In this document: piece by piece, positions 6,820 through 9,859 of the stretch
Position numbering within the stretch: position 1 is the stretch's first letter
Layout: the number at the start of each line of letters is the position of its first letter
Origin: Methanoregulaceae archaeon
GTDB lineage: Archaea; Halobacteriota; Methanomicrobia; Methanomicrobiales; Methanospirillaceae
Length of the DNA stretch: 9,859 bases
Direction of reading: 5' to 3'
NCBI GenBank assembly: GCA_028679405.1
Contig: JAJRBP010000039.1
Location: 1 to 9,859, forward strand
Notes under the pieces: model-generated
The model's input: only the letters and a program-made list of their open reading frames with translations
What the model was told of the DNA's origin: nothing
Databases searched by the model: none
Made by a program: the position numbers and the translations under genes

Positions 6820-7590
6820 TCAGGCGGCAGGCTCTTCCCTCACCAGGAGGGTCAGGTCGAGCGTGCCTGAAGGGTCCACGTCGACGCGGGTGACCGAGAC
6901 CGGCCGCGAGAGACCGGATGCGTACATGCATGCGACCAGGCTGCAGACCGGGCAGGGGTGCATGGTGCAGCACTTCGGGGACTCCTTCCTCACGGCAAGA
7001 CACCCGGACACGAGCCTGTACCCCCTGAGTCGGACAAAGACCGACTCGCCTTCCCTGACTGCCGTGGCCTCGTCAGCGACCTCCAGCACGTCGGTGAGCA
7101 CCTCGATGACCGCATTCCCGAGCGCAGGGGAGTCCGGGGGTAAACGGAGACCGGACGACTCCCTCAGGTACCCGAGCAGCGGGGCTCCCGACGGGACGAC
7201 CTGGACCCCGCTCCCGCCGCTCCCGGTGAGCCAGGTCCTGGGGTCGTCCGGGGCGAGGGCAGGCATCCGGTCCGAGGCCGGGATGACCTCCCTCACCACG
7301 GGGCCGTCGGGAATGAACCACGCGTCACCCTGGACCCCGAGGTCGGCACACATCCGTGAGACGTTGATTGCATCCCCGGCAGGAAGGAGGCTTACGGCTC
7401 CTGTCTCCGGGGGATCCCCCCGCGTGAGGGTGACCACGAAGACGCCTGCGATGAAGCAGCTCGCCCCGGCAAGCACGAGTGTAGCGCTGGTGAGGTCCCC
7501 CCGGTCCGTGAGAGCGGTGACCGCGAGGAGCACCGCCGATGCGGCGATCAGCACCCCGCCGGCCAGGGTGTAATCGTTCACGGCCTTCAC
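6820..7590 (-). CDS. Membrane-anchored protein with cysteine cluster, last gene of MoxR/DUF58 operon
   Basis: A 256-aa protein I cannot assign to a named family. Two hydrophobic helices at the N-terminus (about 7-28 and 34-56) form a hairpin anchor. The rest is soluble, with a Gly/Ser-rich turn near 122-128 and, near the C-terminus, CCTMHPCPVCSLVAC with C207, C208, C213, C216 and C221, plus C197 just before it. This CC-x4-C-x2-C-x4-C spacing, with a nearby His, could bind zinc or an iron-sulfur cluster; that is inference. Start: GTG 7590 overlaps the upstream stop by four bases (GTGA) and has GGAGGG 7 nt upstream. An in-frame ATG at 7644 would give 18 more residues of His/Pro-rich sequence overlapping the upstream gene and is less likely. 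Position in the operon suggests it works with MoxR and DUF58 at the membrane. Confidence 0.8.
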   Translation of the reverse strand: MKAVNDYTLAGGVLIAASAVLLAVTALTDRGDLTSATLVLAGASCFIAGVFVVTLTRGDPPETGAVSLLPAGDAINVSRMCADLGVQGDAWFIPDGPVVREVIPASDRMPALAPDDPRTWLTGSGGSGVQVVPSGAPLLGYLRESSGLRLPPDSPALGNAVIEVLTDVLEVADEATAVREGESVFVRLRGYRLVSGCLAVRKESPKCCTMHPCPVCSLVACMYASGLSRPVSVTRVDVDPSGTLDLTLLVREEPAA

Positions 7591-8036
7591 GCGTAATCCC
7601 TCCGGAGCGGGGAGGTGATGCGGTGCCCGGCCAGCCAGATGCACACGGCCGCGAGAGCGGACGCGGCGGCGAGGACGAGCAGCGGACCGGCGGTATGTCT
7701 CGCGGTGAGCCCTGCTGCAAAGATCAGGGCGGCAGGAATGGTGAAGCCTGCAAGCGGGATGACGCCCCGGGCTTGTGACGACCCTGCCGGGAGGACCCCG
7801 AGCAGGAGGACCTGGAGGGCGAATGCCGCCCAGGGGTTCGTCGCCCCGGCCGCGACCACCGCAGGCTCGCCCGCACAGAGGAGGAGGAAACCCGGTTCCA
7901 GGCCGGACCTGAGGGACCAGGCGAGTACCGCGAGAAACAGGGCTGCCGCGGACACCTGGATATACCAGTACTCAGAGAACGGGACGAGGAGCAGGGCTCC
8001 TGCAGCGAAAGCGACAGGGAATACGGGGAGCTTCAT
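7587..8036 (-). CDS. Small polytopic membrane protein in MoxR/DUF58 operon
   Basis: A 149-aa protein made almost wholly of hydrophobic segments, with five to six predicted helices (about 3-20, 24-42, 49-65, 69-83, 92-110, 115-136) joined by very short loops, and a basic tail SPLRRDYA. No catalytic motif is seen and I do not recognise the family. The ATG at 8036 overlaps the DUF58 stop codon (ATGA, 8033-8036), and its own stop overlaps the next gene's GTG, so it is translationally coupled on both sides. A GGGGTG-like site lies a few bases upstream inside the DUF58 gene. In many MoxR/DUF58 loci small membrane proteins follow the DUF58 gene; a role as a membrane subunit of that system is a reasonable inference. 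Confidence 0.82.
   Translation of the reverse strand: MKLPVFPVAFAAGALLLVPFSEYWYIQVSAAALFLAVLAWSLRSGLEPGFLLLCAGEPAVVAAGATNPWAAFALQVLLLGVLPAGSSQARGVIPLAGFTIPAALIFAAGLTARHTAGPLLVLAAASALAAVCIWLAGHRITSPLRRDYA
7598..7603 (-). promoter_or_regulatory. Ribosome binding site deciding GTG 7590
   Basis: GGAGGG on the minus strand lies 7 nt before GTG 7590, inside the last codons of the upstream membrane protein gene. It is the strongest Shine-Dalgarno match in the operon and supports the GTGA-overlap start over the longer ATG frame. Confidence 0.7.
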
Positions 8037-9313
8037 GCGATCACCCCTACCCCGGCGGGGTCGGCGCGGGCGATCTCCCGGAGCAGCCCCGGTGTCGCCT
8101 GTAATGCCGGGACCCGGACGTAGACCGGGAACCGGTGCCGCTTTGCCTCGAAGACGACCTGCCAGAGGTGGCTCCTGTCGCCTTCGAAACCTGAGAAAAG
8201 GAACAGGTCGGTCCGGGGGGCCGCAGCCAGTACCCTCCTGACCTGGCTCACGAACGCGACAGGCCGGACCGATCCGGAAAATTCCGTGCAGATACCGGAG
8301 AGCCGGGAGAGGTACGGCAGGTCGCCGGGTGCGGGACCGGGGATCGTTTCGATCCTCCTCGCGATGTGCCGGACTGCAGGTGCATCGGTATACCTGTACA
8401 GGTGGACGAGGCGGACGGCAGGGCCGGTGCCGGTGAGTGCCTCACGCACCGGGCCGGTATGGACCCCGAACCTGACAGACCTGATGACGTTCGCCCCCGA
8501 TATCACGAGCAGGTGCCCGCCCCCGGATTCGGATGCCGCTTCCCCGGCAAGCCTCGCCACCGCACCCTTCAGGGAATCCGAAACGTCGCCGCCCGGGCCC
8601 TCAGGCAGGTCCAGGACGATAAGGGGCGGCCTTCCCGTGACGCCGCCGTAATCGCGTACGTAGAGCCGGTCGTGCTTGGCCGTGAGCTTCCAGTCGATAT
8701 TTCTCGGGTCGTCCCCGGTCACGTACTCGCGGAACGACCGCACCCCGTGACCGGGCGAGAAAGGCAGGTCCTTCTCGTTCTCTTCTCCTGTCGTCCGGAC
8801 CGCCTCCGCAGGGGCGAACGCCGAGAACGGCTCGGTGTGGATCAGCGGCGTGCGGAACCGGGCTGAGGCGCACAGGATCCTGGTACTGAAGAACCTGTCC
8901 TGCACGAACAGCTCCGCACCGGGAAACGAGGCCGGCCCGCCGGTCATCATGCCGAGGCTGTACGAGAGATCGGGCCCAATCCACCCCCCGGGACTCCCGG
9001 TCTTCAGGACCGCACCCGGCGGGATAATGTCCCGCAGAAAGATCTCCGGGCGGCCGGGACGCCCGGCCCTGCACCGGACGGTAATATCGACGGTCCCCCC
9101 CTGCCTGACTATCTCCTTGTTCGCCGTGCGGGAAAATTCGAGCCCGTTTACAAGCGAGTGCAGGTGAAGGGTGAAGAGCACCCCTCTCGAGGCGACAAAC
9201 GCGATGAGGACCGATGCGAGCGAGAAGATGACCGGGTCGTCGAAGAGCCATGATACGAGCGCAAGCGCGGTCCCGAGGGCCGCGATCCCATAGGTGACCC
9301 GCCGGCCCTGCAC
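8033..9313 (-). CDS. DUF58 domain-containing protein
   Basis: A 426-aa protein with two N-terminal hydrophobic helices (about 7-24 and 27-45), a beta-rich middle part (about 60-170) and the DUF58 hallmark REYVTGDDPRNIDWKLTAK at about 195-213, followed by RLYVRDYGG. Such proteins are anchored in the membrane and are generally encoded beside MoxR AAA+ ATPases, which are thought to remodel or activate them. Following the hallmark is a von Willebrand A-like fold (from about 229), but its first metal-binding motif, normally DxSxS, reads DLPEG at D235, so metal binding may be lost. Start: GTG 9313, 3 nt after the MoxR stop codon; a GGGGTG-like site precedes it at a modest distance. The stop overlaps the next ATG. 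The family is secure; the biochemical role is not known. Confidence 0.9.
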   Translation of the reverse strand: MQGRRVTYGIAALGTALALVSWLFDDPVIFSLASVLIAFVASRGVLFTLHLHSLVNGLEFSRTANKEIVRQGGTVDITVRCRAGRPGRPEIFLRDIIPPGAVLKTGSPGGWIGPDLSYSLGMMTGGPASFPGAELFVQDRFFSTRILCASARFRTPLIHTEPFSAFAPAEAVRTTGEENEKDLPFSPGHGVRSFREYVTGDDPRNIDWKLTAKHDRLYVRDYGGVTGRPPLIVLDLPEGPGGDVSDSLKGAVARLAGEAASESGGGHLLVISGANVIRSVRFGVHTGPVREALTGTGPAVRLVHLYRYTDAPAVRHIARRIETIPGPAPGDLPYLSRLSGICTEFSGSVRPVAFVSQVRRVLAAAPRTDLFLFSGFEGDRSHLWQVVFEAKRHRFPVYVRVPALQATPGLLREIARADPAGVGVIA

Positions 9314-9316
9314 GCC

Positions 9317-9859
9317 CTATGGCACCCCGGTCGTATCGAGGATCTCCCTGATCACCTGGGCCACGGTCACCCCGGAGATCTCCGCCTCCCGCTCGAGGAT
9401 GACCCGGTGCTGGAAGGTCGCGGGGACCAGTTTCTTCACGTCGTCCGGGGTGACGTACGCCCTTTCCGAGAGCGCTGCCAGCACCCTGCTCCCCCTGACG
9501 AGTGCGATCGACGCACGCGAACTTGCACCGACCCGCACGTCCCCGTGCCGCCGCGTCGCCACCACGAGGTCGCGGATGTACCGGAGGACCGTCTCTTCGA
9601 TGTGGATGCTGTCGACGAGCCCGATGAACCCATGGATCATGTCCCGGTCCATGATCGGTTCGAGGCCGGCGGCGTACACGTCCCAGTCGAGGGCACCGCC
9701 CGACTCGCGGGTGATAAGGTCGAGCTCGTGCTCGCCGTCCAGGTGGCCGACCTGGATGCTGAACATGAACCTGTCCTTCTGCGCCTCGATCAGCGGGAAC
9801 ACCCCCTCGGACTCGAACGGGTTCTGGGTCGCGATCGCGATGAACGGGGACTCGAGCGG
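9317..9859 (-). CDS. MoxR-family AAA+ ATPase (5' end outside window)
   Basis: Only the C-terminal 180 residues are present; the gene runs off the right edge, so Walker A and Walker B are not visible. The first residues read IAIATQNPFESEG (sensor 1 Asn in TQNP), then FPLIEAQKDRFM, the MoxR version of the LPEAQLDRF motif that carries the arginine finger region. The lid domain follows with RVGASSRASIALVRG (sensor 2 region; most relatives have GASPRA), then AYVTPDDVKKLVP and a helical end with FQHRVILEREAE. MoxR ATPases form hexamers and act as chaperones that assemble or activate partner proteins, often DUF58 or VWA proteins. The gene ends in TAG three bases before the DUF58 start, so the two are co-transcribed; the operon promoter lies outside the window. 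Confidence 0.93.
   Translation of the reverse strand, partial: PLESPFIAIATQNPFESEGVFPLIEAQKDRFMFSIQVGHLDGEHELDLITRESGGALDWDVYAAGLEPIMDRDMIHGFIGLVDSIHIEETVLRYIRDLVVATRRHGDVRVGASSRASIALVRGSRVLAALSERAYVTPDDVKKLVPATFQHRVILEREAEISGVTVAQVIREILDTTGVP

Overview
The window looks like chromosomal DNA from a GC-rich methanogenic archaeon, most likely of the order Methanomicrobiales (Methanoculleus-like). This is inferred from gene content. It carries a REC-GAF-PAS histidine kinase with the methanogen-style TRHDIMNQL phospho-acceptor box, a DUF1616 membrane protein, a secreted Thr-rich protein with a C-terminal membrane anchor, and a MoxR/DUF58 operon. AT-rich promoter-like islands lie close to start codons, as is usual for short-leader archaeal mRNAs. 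No rRNA, tRNA, CRISPR array, insertion sequence or phage gene was seen.

Layout. (1) 213-1142 (+): secreted, Thr-rich surface protein with a signal peptide and a C-terminal anchor, followed by a T8 tract that may end transcription. (2) 1195-3186 (-): Kef-type monovalent cation/H+ antiporter with TrkA-N and TrkA-C regulatory domains. It is preceded on the same strand, 50 nt away, by an unlisted 48-codon basic ORF (3237-3383). (3) An AT-rich island near 3412-3426 separates this pair from a divergent DUF1616 membrane protein (3506-4489, +). (4) 4655-6706 (-): soluble multidomain histidine kinase whose 3' end runs into a degenerate tandem repeat of about 54 bp. (5) 6820-9859 (-): a tight operon read leftward, MoxR AAA+ ATPase (5' end outside the window), DUF58 protein, polytopic membrane protein, and a membrane-anchored protein with a six-cysteine cluster. 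Its junctions are a 3-nt gap, an ATGA overlap and a GTGA overlap.

How they work together. MoxR-family ATPases and DUF58 proteins are commonly encoded together and are thought to act as a chaperone-like pair; here two membrane proteins are translationally coupled to them, which suggests one membrane-associated complex. The kinase sits 113 nt downstream of that operon on the same strand but appears to have its own promoter, so a functional link is only possible. The antiporter and its small upstream ORF probably form a separate transcription unit for ion or pH homeostasis. The window is mostly ordinary core or envelope genes. The best leads are the 48-aa ORF, the cysteine-cluster protein and the repeat at the kinase 3' end.
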